Positions 52,363 to 61,953 of a stretch of 64,000 bases of DNA are shown here, in pieces. The stretch's first letter is position 1. The number at the start of each line of letters is the position of its first letter. Position numbers and translations under genes: made by a program. Origin of the DNA: [Clostridium] viride DSM 6836 (GTDB lineage Bacteria > Bacillota > Clostridia > Oscillospirales > Oscillospiraceae); contig JHZO01000004.1 of NCBI GenBank assembly GCA_000620945.1, positions 434,001 through 498,000 of the forward strand, in the 5' to 3' direction. The notes under the pieces are model-generated. The model worked only from the letters and a program-made list of their open reading frames with translations. It did no database searches and had not been told where the DNA came from.

Positions 52363-52973
52363 TGTCTTATCGTTATATTATTCTAGACAGGCAAAGTACG
52401 GCAATCGCTCGTGGTTATCTGGAAAGTCCTCCAGACTCACCAATTTGGTATATTCGTGTGCTAGATGGGGCAGAAGAGCGTGTCATGGAACACGAATACA
52501 TCCAATTGGTTAGTATGGAAGAAAATGCGCCAGCAAAGGCGGGACGCATTGTCAAACGGCGGGATAGTATTCTGGTCGTCGAGCCTGTGGATAGTCTGAA
52601 TCAAGAATTACAGCGTGACCTGCGTGTGCAGATAAAATTCGACACCTTTCTCTACCCTGTTACGGGAAAATGGAAGGGTCGAATCCATGCCCTAAGCTAT
52701 GATTTAAGCTGTGGGGGAGTGGCAATCTTTTGCAAGGAACCCCTGGAGGAACACGAAAAGTTTGAGATTGTCATCCCAATTACCAGTAAGCCTTTGGTGC
52801 TTAAAGCCCAAGTGTTGCGGCGTCGCCCCAATCTTTCTCCCATTCCCTTGTACTCCGCCAAGTTTATAGAGATGGTGAGGGAGCAAGAAGCCATGATTCG
52901 GGAGGCCGTGTTTGGCCACCAAATTCAGCTGCGAGACGATGCGGGGCATGTAGAAACCGAATCGAGGTCTTGA
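52362..52973 (+). CDS. PilZ-domain protein (c-di-GMP effector candidate)
   Basis: A 203-residue protein. Residues 1-80 form an N-terminal beta-rich domain. A PilZ domain follows (about 82-190) with D114-L-S116-C-G-G119, matching D/N-x-S-x-x-G. The first PilZ motif, R-x3-R, is altered: LQRDLRV has arginines 3 apart and glutamine at the expected first place, so c-di-GMP binding may be weak or changed. There is no signal peptide. The start ATG overlaps the FlhX stop (TAATG), so the two are coupled. It may be a motility brake or flagellar partner. Confidence 0.8.
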   Translation: MSYRYIILDRQSTAIARGYLESPPDSPIWYIRVLDGAEERVMEHEYIQLVSMEENAPAKAGRIVKRRDSILVVEPVDSLNQELQRDLRVQIKFDTFLYPVTGKWKGRIHALSYDLSCGGVAIFCKEPLEEHEKFEIVIPITSKPLVLKAQVLRRRPNLSPIPLYSAKFIEMVREQEAMIREAVFGHQIQLRDDAGHVETESRS

Positions 52974-52990
52974 GAGGGTTTTTTTTCTCA

Positions 52991-53773
52991 ATGAGAAACG
53001 AAAATGAGAGGGTAGAGAAGTTAGAAACCACGGAGGAAACCGGTGCACAACGAGGACTCCGAAGCATGTCTCCAGAGGAAAGAAAGCAGCATGAAAAGCT
53101 GCTGGATGACTTGGAGGCAGCGGTGGGCTCCAACTGTGAAGTTAGAGGCTCGGATAATCTGTTGGTGCTTCTTGGCACCTTAGAACGAGTGGAACGGGAA
53201 AAGGGTGCGATTACCGTTACCTCCTTTGAAGGGAATATGCAACCCGTCATCTTTAATACGGATTTTAAGCTGATTGTGCGATCCAGGGGAGAAAAGAATT
53301 TAGTATTCAATGGAAAGATATGCGGCAGCAGCAAGCGATTTTGGAAACTGGATTGTTTAAGCCGGCATTTCTTCCAGGAAAACCGGAACTATTTTCGCCA
53401 GCCGACGGATACCACCGTGTACGCGACCTGCATCAATACGCTCTATCGCCCCACCAAGGAATCCTTGGAGGAAACGGTGCGCTATGCCAAGCTCTGCCGT
53501 GTTATGGATATCAGTTTGCAAGGGATTCAGCTCCGTGCGAAAGAAGAGTTTTTTCAACAAGGAGATTGGCTCCTGCTGAGCAAATTGATTCTGGTGCCCA
53601 ATCAGAATAAAGCCCATACGTTTATTTGCCAAGTTCGCCGTGCCGGGCCAGCTGGACGAGGTGAATACCTGTTTGGGTGTCAGTTTGACTTTCTGAGTGA
53701 GCAGCAGCAAGACACGCTATGTACGGACATCTTCTTTCTGCATCGGCAAGATATTCATGCTTGTCGTCTGTAG
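52991..53773 (+). CDS. YcgR-like PilZ protein
   Basis: A 260-residue protein with an N-terminal YcgR-like domain (about 35-125) and a C-terminal PilZ domain (about 130-245). The PilZ motifs are complete: R132-N-Y-F-R136 and D173-I-S175-L-Q-G178. YcgR and YpfA act as c-di-GMP-dependent brakes on the flagellar motor. ATG 52991 is used; a TTG at 52970, overlapping the upstream stop, is the alternative. The gene ends at a strong terminator. It is cotranscribed with the first PilZ gene, FlhX and the FliK-like gene. Confidence 0.82.
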   Translation: MRNENERVEKLETTEETGAQRGLRSMSPEERKQHEKLLDDLEAAVGSNCEVRGSDNLLVLLGTLERVEREKGAITVTSFEGNMQPVIFNTDFKLIVRSRGEKNLVFNGKICGSSKRFWKLDCLSRHFFQENRNYFRQPTDTTVYATCINTLYRPTKESLEETVRYAKLCRVMDISLQGIQLRAKEEFFQQGDWLLLSKLILVPNQNKAHTFICQVRRAGPAGRGEYLFGCQFDFLSEQQQDTLCTDIFFLHRQDIHACRL

Positions 53774-53786
53774 AGAGAAAAATATC

Positions 53787-53818
53787 AAAAGAGCACGTCG
53801 AAAGACGTGCTCTTTTTC
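53787..53818. terminator. Bidirectional terminator between the PilZ operon and cls
   Basis: An about 13-bp stem (AAAAGAGCACGTC with its partner) with a GAAA loop is followed by TTTT in both directions. It lies between the convergent PilZ and cls genes. Confidence 0.9.
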
Positions 53819-53828
53819 TTGTGCCACA

Positions 53829-55352
53829 TTATAAAAGAGGAGAAAAGATGCGCAGAATCGAGCGGGTAATACGCGTGTAGAGGGGGACTGATTGGCAGTC
53901 TGTTAAGGTGATTTCACGACAATAGGCTGTGGAGGACAGAAAATCCTCACGTATTGCAGATACCGTCGGCGTACCGCATAACCAGGTGCCATTTTCAAAC
54001 TGAAGATAAAAGCTGCGGTAGTCCAAGTTGCAGCTGCCAACAGACGCGTACAGGTCATCCGCAACCACCGTCTTACTGTGAATGAATCCGGGTAAAAACT
54101 CGTAGATCCGAACGCCTGCCCGCAGCAAGGATTCATAGTGTGATTGCGTCACAGAGAACACCATTTTTTTATCCGGGATGTGCGGAGTCATGATGCGAAC
54201 ATCCACTCCGGATCGAGCGGAAATGTGCAACACAGAGGCAATAGTTTCGTCAATGACCAGGTAGGGAGTGGTAATATAGAGATACCACTTGGCTTTGGAG
54301 AACATTTGCAAGTGCAAGTCTGAACCAATGGTATCGGTGGCCAGGGGAGTGTCAAAGTACGGTTGGACAAATCCGGCGTTTCCGGCCACGAGGGGAAAGG
54401 ATTTTGGACGAAAGTGATGGTAATCCACTTCGCTTTGCCGAATGGACTCCCACATGTGAAGAAACATCACCGTCAGGCTCCAAGCAGCTTCGCCGCGCAA
54501 CAATAGGGCGGAATCCTTCCAATACCCAAATCGTTCAATTTGATTGATATACTCATCCGCTAAATTAATGCCACCCGTAAACCCAACGGTTCCATCGATC
54601 ACGCAGAGCTTTCGATGATCCCGGTTGTTCTGATGCACGGAAAGGACAGGCTTAACCGGATTAAACACAGAGCATAGGATGCCAAGACGAGCCATGTCGT
54701 CCGGAAAATGTTTCGGCAAGGTCATCAGACTGCCAAAATCATCATAAATAATGCGAACATCAACGCCGGCAGCTGCCTTTTCGGTTAGGATGGCAAGGAT
54801 TTTGGACCACATTTCTCCTTCACCGATGATAAAGTACTCCAGAAAGATATAGTCCTTCGCACGGGAAAGTTCGCTTAGGAGCACGGGGAAAAAGGATTCT
54901 CCCGTGGGGAAATAGTGGGTTTCTGTATTGCGGTAGGGGGGGCAATTTGCCGCTCGATTCAAGTATTGGGATTGCTGCACCACGTCCACGCCCAAAAGAC
55001 GAAGGTCCGAGGGACGGCAGGAAGAGGTCAATTGTTCTTTAAACACCTCGCGGGTACGTTCGCTGGCTTGCTTCGAGGAGCGACGACTGCCGGTGATTAA
55101 AAAATACATCATCCCGCCAAAGAGCGGAAACATGGCAATGGGAATGATCCACGCTACCTTGTAAGGTAATTTGGACTTGCTGTTTGCAATCCAAATGGAG
55201 ACTAGGATACTGAGAGAAACACAGAACCAATAAAAATAGATAAAGTAATTGCTGAAATGATTGATCATGAAGAGAAACACAAAGAGTTGGAAGATGAGAA
55301 CAAGAAAGACCCCGGCAATTCGTTGAAACCGAGGGGAAAACAATCGTATCAT
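53829..55352 (-). CDS. cls: Cardiolipin synthase (PLD family)
   Basis: A 507-residue protein with two N-terminal membrane helices (about 10-60) and two HKD active-site motifs (HRKLCVID near 247 and HSKTVVADD near 425). It joins phosphatidylglycerol molecules to cardiolipin at the membrane. Its ATG overlaps the dnaE stop (ATGA), so it is the last gene of the rapZ-yvcK-whiA-dnaE-cls unit. The length is typical for bacterial ClsA-type enzymes. Confidence 0.93.
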   Translation of the reverse strand: MIRLFSPRFQRIAGVFLVLIFQLFVFLFMINHFSNYFIYFYWFCVSLSILVSIWIANSKSKLPYKVAWIIPIAMFPLFGGMMYFLITGSRRSSKQASERTREVFKEQLTSSCRPSDLRLLGVDVVQQSQYLNRAANCPPYRNTETHYFPTGESFFPVLLSELSRAKDYIFLEYFIIGEGEMWSKILAILTEKAAAGVDVRIIYDDFGSLMTLPKHFPDDMARLGILCSVFNPVKPVLSVHQNNRDHRKLCVIDGTVGFTGGINLADEYINQIERFGYWKDSALLLRGEAAWSLTVMFLHMWESIRQSEVDYHHFRPKSFPLVAGNAGFVQPYFDTPLATDTIGSDLHLQMFSKAKWYLYITTPYLVIDETIASVLHISARSGVDVRIMTPHIPDKKMVFSVTQSHYESLLRAGVRIYEFLPGFIHSKTVVADDLYASVGSCNLDYRSFYLQFENGTWLCGTPTVSAIREDFLSSTAYCREITLTDCQSVPLYTRITRSILRIFSPLL

Positions 55353-58300
55353 TTCAGCACCACACTTTCGTTGCCCAAAAGACTTCTTAGTTCCGTCAAC
55401 AAAGCTTCGTGTAAGAGGCAGCGCGTTCCAAGTCGTTTTCTCGTATCCTGAAAGTAAAAGACTGCCTGACTATCGCCAGGAAACATGACAAAGATTTTAC
55501 GAATCCGGTCAAAGCGTGGATCCTGCTCTGAAGGAAAACGCAAGTAGAGGGTTCCTTCTTGCGGCGACAGGGAAGAAGATTCGTCCTCCTGAGGTGCGGT
55601 AACCGCAGCAAGTTCCGAGAGTGGGAATACTTGCTCGCAAAGCAGCTGGGGGGCTTTTTCGTCGCGTACGGAGATGCGGCCCTTCACCAGAAGAGGGATA
55701 CCAGACTTAAGGTAGCTGCCGCTGGCTTCCAACACGCGAGAAAAGGCAAGCAGCTCCATGCTGCCACTATCATCCTCTAAGGTAATATATGCCATAAGGG
55801 AATCATTTTTCGTGGTTTTTGTTTTGACCGTTCCAACCACGCCGGCAATGGTGGTCATTTGATTGTCCTGATAGCGGGTCGGGCCGTCCTCCTGGGCAAA
55901 GTCAGCGAGGATGGAGCCGATGGAAGACGCTCCATTATGCCGAACCGCAGTGCGATACGCATCCATGGGATGGCCGGAAAGGTAGAGCCCCGTGACCTCT
56001 TTTTCCATATTCATGAGTTCCTGGGAGGAAAACTCGGGGAGATCGCGCAGGTGGAACTCCACGGTTTCGGAAGTTTCCGCTTGCCCGAAGCCAAAGAGAT
56101 CAAACTGCCCTTCCAAATTCTTTTTTCGGTTTCGAGCCAGTGCATCCACAAGCTGTTCATAGCAATCCAAGAGCTGTGAACGCCGATGTCCCATGCGGTC
56201 AAAGGCCCCGCTGCGAATGAGGCTTTCCAACACACGTTTATTCAAATCATGGTCTAGCATGCGTTGGCAAAAGTCGGGAAAGGAACGAAAGGGGCCATGG
56301 TTCTCCCGTTCTGTAAGCAGGGTCTTGGTAAATCCAAGACCAACCCCTTTGAGAGCGCCGAGTCCAAAGCGAATGTGGTCTCCAGAGACCGTAAAGGAGG
56401 GGCCGGATTGGTTGATATCCGGTGGCAGAATTTGAATGCCCATGGATTTGCATTCACCAATGTATTCGCTGACCTTGTCCTGCGAATCCAACACTGAGGT
56501 GAGAAGGGCAGCCATATATTCTCTGGGATGATGGCACTTAAACCAGGCCGTTTGATAGGCCAAAATCGCATACGATACGGCATGCGCTTTGTTAAAGGCA
56601 TAGTTGGCAAAGTCGAAAATCTCATTGTAAATGGCTTGGGCGATGGATTCCCCAATGCCATTTGCCATACAACCGGTAATGCCACGATCCGGATCACCAT
56701 AGATAAAGGCGTGGCGTTCTTTTTCAATTTCTGCGGCCTTTTTCTTGGAAATGGCGCGACGCACCATATCAGCCTGGCCAAGAGAATACTTGGCCAAACG
56801 GCGGAAGATCTCAATGACTTGCTCCTGATACACGATGCAACCATAGGTGACGGACAGAATGGGCTCCAACATGGGATGCTTGTATTGGATCCGTTGGGGA
56901 TTTTGCTTGCAGGAGATGAAGCGAGGAATGGAATCCATGGGGCCAGGGCGATAAAGCGCAATGATTGCCGTGATATCCTCAATATCCTTTGGTTTAAGGC
57001 TGGTGCAAACGCTGGTCATTCCGGTGGATTCCATTTGGAACACACCGGAAGTGTGTCCTTGGGAGATCATTTGTAAGGTAGCAGGGTCATTCTCCGGAAT
57101 GGACTCTAAGCGAAAGTCCGGATGTTTCTCCCGCAACATGATCACCGCATCGTCCAAGACGGTCAGGTTGCGAAGACCCAAAAAGTCCATCTTCAGAAGG
57201 CCCAGTTCCTCCAAGGTAGTCATGGGATATTGGGTCACGACCGATTCATCGTTTTTGGCAAGGGGGACATAATGCTCTGCCGGGAAGCGAGTGATGACCA
57301 CACCAGCTGCGTGGGTGGAGGCATGGCGTGGCATGCCCTCCAGGCTCCGCGCGGTATCAATGAGATGCTTTACCCGGAGATTTTCTTCATATTGCACCCG
57401 CAAGGGTTGCGATAGTTTTAAGGCCATATCCAGGGTTAGATGTGGTGTGTTGGGGATGAGCTTTGCAATGGCGTCTGCCTCGGCATAGGGGAAGTTCAAG
57501 GCACGGGCCACGTCGCGAACCGCACCCTTGGCCGCCATGGTTCCAAAGGTGACAATCTGAGCGACGTGATCCTTGCCATACTTTCGATTGACATACTCAA
57601 TCACTTCGCCGCGACGGCGGAAGCAGAAGTCGATGTCGATATCCGGCATGGAGATTCGCTCTGGGTTTAGAAATCGTTCAAAATACAATGCATACTTCAT
57701 GGGGTCGACATCGGTGATCTCCAAGCAATACGAGACCATGGACCCGGCAGCCGATCCACGACCGGGGCCCACGGGGATGCCTTCCCGTTTGGCGTAGGCA
57801 ATAAAATCAGAGACGATCAAGAAGTAATCCACAAAGCCCATGGTGCGGATGGTATCCATTTCAGAATGCAAGCGATGCAAATACTCCTCGCTGCCCTGAG
57901 GATAGCGGCGGGAAAAACCCTCATGACAGAGGTGGTCAAAGTAGGCCTCACCGCTGTCCCACTGGGGGGGCAGCTTAAATTCCGGAAGATGGTAATGACC
58001 GAATTCAAACTCGAGCTCACAGAGCTCTGCAATGGCTGCGCTGGTTTCAATGGCTTCGGGGAGCTCCGGGAAAAGAGTTCGCATCTCCTCTTCGGATTTT
58101 AGGTAGAATTCCTGGGTCTCAAAGCGCATGCGATTCGGATCATCCGTGGTGCGGCCGGTTTGCACACAAAGCAGCACATCTTGCACCGCAGCATCTGCAC
58201 GGGTTAGGTAATGTACGTCATTGGTTGCCACAAGAGGGATGCCTGTTTCGCGGTGCAGGCGCACCAGTTGATGGGCGATCTCTTTTTGCTCCCGGATGCC

Positions 58301-58831
58301 GTGGTCCTGAATCTCCAGATAGTAACCATCCTGTCCAAAGAGCGCTTGCATCTCTAAGGCATGCTGCTTGGCTTTGTCGTATTGTTCCTGCATCAATAGG
58401 CGAGGAACCTCTCCGGCAAGACAAGCGGAAAGCGCGATGAGTCCTTCCGCATGGTCGCGTAGCAAGGCGAGGTCAATCCGAGGCTTGCTATAAAAACCTT
58501 CCGTAAAGGCGCGACTGACCAAGGTGCATAGGTTTCGATAGCCCACTTCATTGCGACAGAGGAGGACAAGGTGCCGGGCTTCGCTGTCCAGCTCATGAAC
58601 GCGATCGAAGCGGCTGCGCGGGGCAACGTAGACTTCGCAACCAATGATGGGCTTAATGCCTTCCGCTTTTGCCGCCTTATAAAAGTCGATGGCACCATAC
58701 ATGACGCCGTGGTCTGTAATGGCGAGGGCAGTTTGCCCAAGCTCTTTTGCTTGCTTTAAAAGTGGCCGGATGCGACAAGCACCGTCTAGAAGGCTAAATT
58801 CAGAATGCACATGGAGGTGGACAAAGGGCAT
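55349..58831 (-). CDS. dnaE: DNA polymerase III alpha subunit DnaE
   Basis: A 1160-residue DNA polymerase III alpha chain. The N-terminal PHP domain has HVHSEFSLLDGACRI. The polymerase catalytic aspartates are in PDIDIDF. A helix-hairpin-helix region and an OB-fold (TIAGVVGTVKTKTTKNDSLM) are at the C-terminus. This is the DnaE type; Gram-positives usually also have PolC. AGGAGG precedes the ATG. It overlaps cls by 4 bp. Confidence 0.96.
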   Translation of the reverse strand: MPFVHLHVHSEFSLLDGACRIRPLLKQAKELGQTALAITDHGVMYGAIDFYKAAKAEGIKPIIGCEVYVAPRSRFDRVHELDSEARHLVLLCRNEVGYRNLCTLVSRAFTEGFYSKPRIDLALLRDHAEGLIALSACLAGEVPRLLMQEQYDKAKQHALEMQALFGQDGYYLEIQDHGIREQKEIAHQLVRLHRETGIPLVATNDVHYLTRADAAVQDVLLCVQTGRTTDDPNRMRFETQEFYLKSEEEMRTLFPELPEAIETSAAIAELCELEFEFGHYHLPEFKLPPQWDSGEAYFDHLCHEGFSRRYPQGSEEYLHRLHSEMDTIRTMGFVDYFLIVSDFIAYAKREGIPVGPGRGSAAGSMVSYCLEITDVDPMKYALYFERFLNPERISMPDIDIDFCFRRRGEVIEYVNRKYGKDHVAQIVTFGTMAAKGAVRDVARALNFPYAEADAIAKLIPNTPHLTLDMALKLSQPLRVQYEENLRVKHLIDTARSLEGMPRHASTHAAGVVITRFPAEHYVPLAKNDESVVTQYPMTTLEELGLLKMDFLGLRNLTVLDDAVIMLREKHPDFRLESIPENDPATLQMISQGHTSGVFQMESTGMTSVCTSLKPKDIEDITAIIALYRPGPMDSIPRFISCKQNPQRIQYKHPMLEPILSVTYGCIVYQEQVIEIFRRLAKYSLGQADMVRRAISKKKAAEIEKERHAFIYGDPDRGITGCMANGIGESIAQAIYNEIFDFANYAFNKAHAVSYAILAYQTAWFKCHHPREYMAALLTSVLDSQDKVSEYIGECKSMGIQILPPDINQSGPSFTVSGDHIRFGLGALKGVGLGFTKTLLTERENHGPFRSFPDFCQRMLDHDLNKRVLESLIRSGAFDRMGHRRSQLLDCYEQLVDALARNRKKNLEGQFDLFGFGQAETSETVEFHLRDLPEFSSQELMNMEKEVTGLYLSGHPMDAYRTAVRHNGASSIGSILADFAQEDGPTRYQDNQMTTIAGVVGTVKTKTTKNDSLMAYITLEDDSGSMELLAFSRVLEASGSYLKSGIPLLVKGRISVRDEKAPQLLCEQVFPLSELAAVTAPQEDESSSLSPQEGTLYLRFPSEQDPRFDRIRKIFVMFPGDSQAVFYFQDTRKRLGTRCLLHEALLTELRSLLGNESVVLK

Positions 58832-58872
58832 GGGATTCGCCCTCCTTTCTCATAAAATCATGGGTAAAGGGA

Positions 58873-59775
58873 TTAACGGTCTTTCCCGAGGGAGACCAGT
58901 TTGCGAAGACGGTGATTCAGGCAGGATTTCGTGACGGGTGGCTGGCAAAGTGCGGCAAGATCGGAGAGGGAAAGTTCGGGATGTGCCTGTCGCAAGCGGG
59001 CCGCCTCCTGTAGCTTTTCTCCCAAAGATTCCAACTGCCCGCTGGTGGCAAGGGAGCGAATGGACACCAATTGCTCCTGAGCTGCATCCACGGTTTTGTC
59101 GGCATTGGCGGCATCGCAGTTCACCCTTCGATTGATTCCGTTGCGAAGATTTTTTTCCACTTTGGCATTCATGATTGCCATTGCGGAGATGGGGGCGCCA
59201 ATGGAGGTCAAAAGATCTTCAATATATTCACTCTGCTTAAAATAGGTGACATAGTTGGATTTTCGCGTGGTGTCCTTTGGGTGATACCCCATGTCCAGCA
59301 ATAGAGCGGTGAGCTCTCGATTTACAAAGTAGTGGGAGGTGACCAGCTCTAAATGGTAGGATTTCTGTGGGTCTGTCACCGAGCCGCCGGAGAGGAAGGC
59401 GCCCCGAAGAAAGGCCAGACGGCAGTGCTCGTCCTCCAAAAAGGCAAAGTTGATGTGATGGGCTATGCCACCGCCAAACGCTCCGCCACAGACTTCCCAG
59501 ATCCGGGCCAGTTTTTCCGAGTCCTCAAGTAAAAAGATTTGCTTTCCACCGCTGGATTCCGTCTCGGTTTTGGGAGGCAAGGTAATCTGAAAGGCACGCC
59601 GAAAGAGCTGTGGAAGTCGCGCGGAAAAATCCGCGGACTCCGTAACAATTTTAATTCCTTGGGCGGAAAATTGATTGCAGTAAAGAAGAACGCCGCAAGC
59701 TTCCGCTCTGGCGCAGCAGGCTCTGGTGAGCCGCGTGCGGCAAAGTTCGGCTTTGACATCGGCAGAAAAGGACAT
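58873..59775 (-). CDS. whiA: Sporulation/cell-division regulator WhiA
   Basis: A 300-residue protein with an N-terminal LAGLIDADG-like region (MSFSADVKAELCRTRL, FLRGAFLSGGSVTDPQKSYH) and a C-terminal helix-turn-helix (LSLSDLAALCQPPVTKSCLN). It follows yvcK in the conserved rapZ-yvcK-whiA set. In Streptomyces WhiA drives sporulation septation; in Bacillus it affects division and chromosome segregation. Confidence 0.96.
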   Translation of the reverse strand: MSFSADVKAELCRTRLTRACCARAEACGVLLYCNQFSAQGIKIVTESADFSARLPQLFRRAFQITLPPKTETESSGGKQIFLLEDSEKLARIWEVCGGAFGGGIAHHINFAFLEDEHCRLAFLRGAFLSGGSVTDPQKSYHLELVTSHYFVNRELTALLLDMGYHPKDTTRKSNYVTYFKQSEYIEDLLTSIGAPISAMAIMNAKVEKNLRNGINRRVNCDAANADKTVDAAQEQLVSIRSLATSGQLESLGEKLQEAARLRQAHPELSLSDLAALCQPPVTKSCLNHRLRKLVSLGKDR

Positions 59776-59801
59776 AAGGACACCTCACAAGGTCAGTTGG
59801 C

Positions 59802-60872
59802 TCATTCACGCTCTAAGATATAGCGTGGGGCAGCACGAGAAGGAAACACCTTAATCGTGCGGGATTCATAGAATTCTTGAATGGCCTGTGTTAGAAGAAT
59901 GGGGCTATGGCAGATGTGATCCGCATAGGGGGCAATCAAAGGATGCTCCAAGAGCTCAATCCCCATGGAGGCCAGTATGGCAGGATCAGCCTGCACCGGG
60001 AAGATGCCTTTGGCTTCCGCTTCCTGAGAAAGTACGTCCGGGATGGGAGCCGAATTTTGCAGGCAGGCCGTAAACAGGCCCTCGCCCCCATGTGAATACA
60101 AGGCTCGAAGATGATCGGAAACGGTGTATCCTTCTGTCTCGCCGGCCTCCGTCATCAGATTGGCAAGATAGATACGTGGAACCTTGGTTTTCCGTATGGC
60201 ATCGGCAATGCCGGGGATGAGAAGGTGGGGAACCAGACTGGTGTAGAGACTGCCTGGGCCCATGAGGATAAGGTCTGCTTGCGCAATGGCAGAAAGGGCT
60301 TGGGATAAGGGCTCAGGGTTCGGGGGCTGGATGGAGATACTTTGAATCCGGCAGCCTTGCTGAATCTTCGCTGCGGCAATCTTGGACTCGCCCAGTACAC
60401 GAGAGCCGTTCTCAAACAAAGCCTCCAATTGGATGTTGTCCACGGTAACCGGAAGCACTTGACCCGTAATGGCAAGTACCTGCTGCATCATGGAAACAGC
60501 TTCATCAAAGGAACCCGCTATGCCATTGAGTGCGGCCAGCAGGAGATTTCCGAAGGATTGTCCACGGAGTGAGCCATCGGAAAAGCGATACTCCAATAAC
60601 TCTCGCATCAGAGGTTCTGCGTTGGAGAGCGCTTGCATACAGTTGCGAATGTCTCCGGGAGCGGGGATGGAGAGTTCTCGGCGCAGCATACCGGAGCTTC
60701 CGCCATCGTCCGATACCGTGACAATTGCGGTCAGATTTTTGGTATAACTTTTGAGACCACGAAGCAAATTGTGCAGACCGTGTCCACCGCCCAGCGCAAC
60801 AATGCGAGGGCTTAGCTCAGGATGGGTTGGGGAAAGCATGCGGGTCGAGGTCAGTGCATAACGCTGCTTCAT
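59802..60872 (-). CDS. yvcK: Gluconeogenesis factor YvcK
   Basis: A 356-residue YvcK/CofD-like protein with ALGGGHGLHNLLRGLKSYT, TVSDDGGSSGMLRRE and the C-terminal GPGSLYTSLVPHLL. It binds UDP-GlcNAc in relatives and links carbon metabolism to the cell wall. It sits in the conserved rapZ-yvcK-whiA order, 4 bp after rapZ. A ribosome binding site (GGGGGTGA) precedes the ATG. Confidence 0.95.
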   Translation of the reverse strand: MKQRYALTSTRMLSPTHPELSPRIVALGGGHGLHNLLRGLKSYTKNLTAIVTVSDDGGSSGMLRRELSIPAPGDIRNCMQALSNAEPLMRELLEYRFSDGSLRGQSFGNLLLAALNGIAGSFDEAVSMMQQVLAITGQVLPVTVDNIQLEALFENGSRVLGESKIAAAKIQQGCRIQSISIQPPNPEPLSQALSAIAQADLILMGPGSLYTSLVPHLLIPGIADAIRKTKVPRIYLANLMTEAGETEGYTVSDHLRALYSHGGEGLFTACLQNSAPIPDVLSQEAEAKGIFPVQADPAILASMGIELLEHPLIAPYADHICHSPILLTQAIQEFYESRTIKVFPSRAAPRYILERE

Positions 60873-60876
60873 ACAA

Positions 60877-61743
60877 TCACCCCCGGGTCATGTCCCGATG
60901 ATTTTCACTGGCATAGTATCCTTTTTGGCGAATGAAGTCAGAAATGGCTCGGGTAATTGCCACAGAACGGTGTTGCCCACCGGTACAGCCGATGGCAATG
61001 ACGAGAGCAGACTTACCCTCTTTAATATACTCCGGCAAGAGAAAGCTAAGCATTTGCTCCAGATGTTTTAAAAAAGCATGGGTTTGGTCATAGCCAAACA
61101 GGAAGCTCCGGACGGATTCGTCGAGGCCGGTGGCATGCCGCAGGGCAGGGATATAGAAGGGGTTGGGCAAGAAACGAACGTCAAAGACCAAGTCGGCTTC
61201 AATGGGAATGCCATACTTAAAGCCGAAGGAAATGACCGAAACACTCATGGATTCCGAGGGGGAACCATCTCCAAACAGACGCAGAATTTCGCTGCGCAAC
61301 TTAGCGTGGTTCAAGGCCGTAGTATTAATGATATGTGTGGCACGTTGGCGAACCGCTTCCAGTGCCAGGCGTTCCCGTTTGACGGATTCCGCCAAGGAGT
61401 ATCCCTGACGGGTCAGGGGATGGGCATGGCGGGTTTCCTTGTAGCGCTGAATGATCACCTCATCGTCCGCTTCGACAAAGAGGATTTTATATTCGCAGTC
61501 CATTTCCTCTAAAGACTCTAAGGCGAGAAACAGGCCGTCAAAACTTTGTCCACCCCGAATGTCGGTCACAAGTGCCACGCGTTCATAATTGCCGCTTCCC
61601 CCGCCGGCCATACAGAGCGCAGCAAAGTCCGGAATGAGGGAGACAGGCAGGTTGTCAACACAGTAAAACCCCAGGTCTTCCAAATGTGCCGCAATGGAGC
61701 TTTTGCCTGCACCGGATAGACCGGAAATAATAATAAAATCCAT
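60877..61743 (-). CDS. rapZ: RNase adaptor RapZ / nucleotide-binding YvcJ
   Basis: A 288-residue protein with Walker A GLSGAGKSS (8-16), Walker B-type IKFVEADD-like ILFVEADDE and the C-terminal GCTGGQHRSV loop of RapZ/YvcJ. In Escherichia coli it guides RNase E to GlmZ; in Bacillus it affects competence. ATG 61743 is used, with GGAGGAG 7 bases upstream; a longer frame to 61767 has no such site. Confidence 0.95.
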   Translation of the reverse strand: MDFIIISGLSGAGKSSIAAHLEDLGFYCVDNLPVSLIPDFAALCMAGGGSGNYERVALVTDIRGGQSFDGLFLALESLEEMDCEYKILFVEADDEVIIQRYKETRHAHPLTRQGYSLAESVKRERLALEAVRQRATHIINTTALNHAKLRSEILRLFGDGSPSESMSVSVISFGFKYGIPIEADLVFDVRFLPNPFYIPALRHATGLDESVRSFLFGYDQTHAFLKHLEQMLSFLLPEYIKEGKSALVIAIGCTGGQHRSVAITRAISDFIRQKGYYASENHRDMTRG

Positions 61744-61813
61744 AACGTTACTCCTCCCCAAATGCACACTTGGAAGCGGCGCATTTTTTTGATCCTTACG
61801 ATTATATTACCCT

Positions 61814-61822
61814 ATTATATCA
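61814..61822 (-). promoter_or_regulatory. Extended -10 promoter for the rapZ operon
   Basis: Read leftward: TGA-TATAAT (61814-61822), an extended -10 element, with a weak GTTTTC 18 bp further upstream. A second TATAAT lies at 61801-61806. The leader to rapZ is about 60 bases. Confidence 0.45.
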
Positions 61823-61859
61823 TAGAAAAGCCAGAACGAAAACAGGCACTTGTGGTTTT

Positions 61860-61953
61860 CTGTTGGGATCTGCACAGGATCTGGCAGAAGGTAAGGGCCG
61901 TGGGCTCCTTATATTAATATAGGTAAGAAACACACCTGGCAAACACCAATTGG
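61860..61953. other. Divergent intergenic stretch, no gene seen
   Basis: No coding sequence was recognised between the rapZ promoter and the next terminator. There is a direct repeat GGATCTG at about 61868 and 61879. It could encode a short rightward RNA ending at the 61954 hairpin. Confidence 0.4.
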
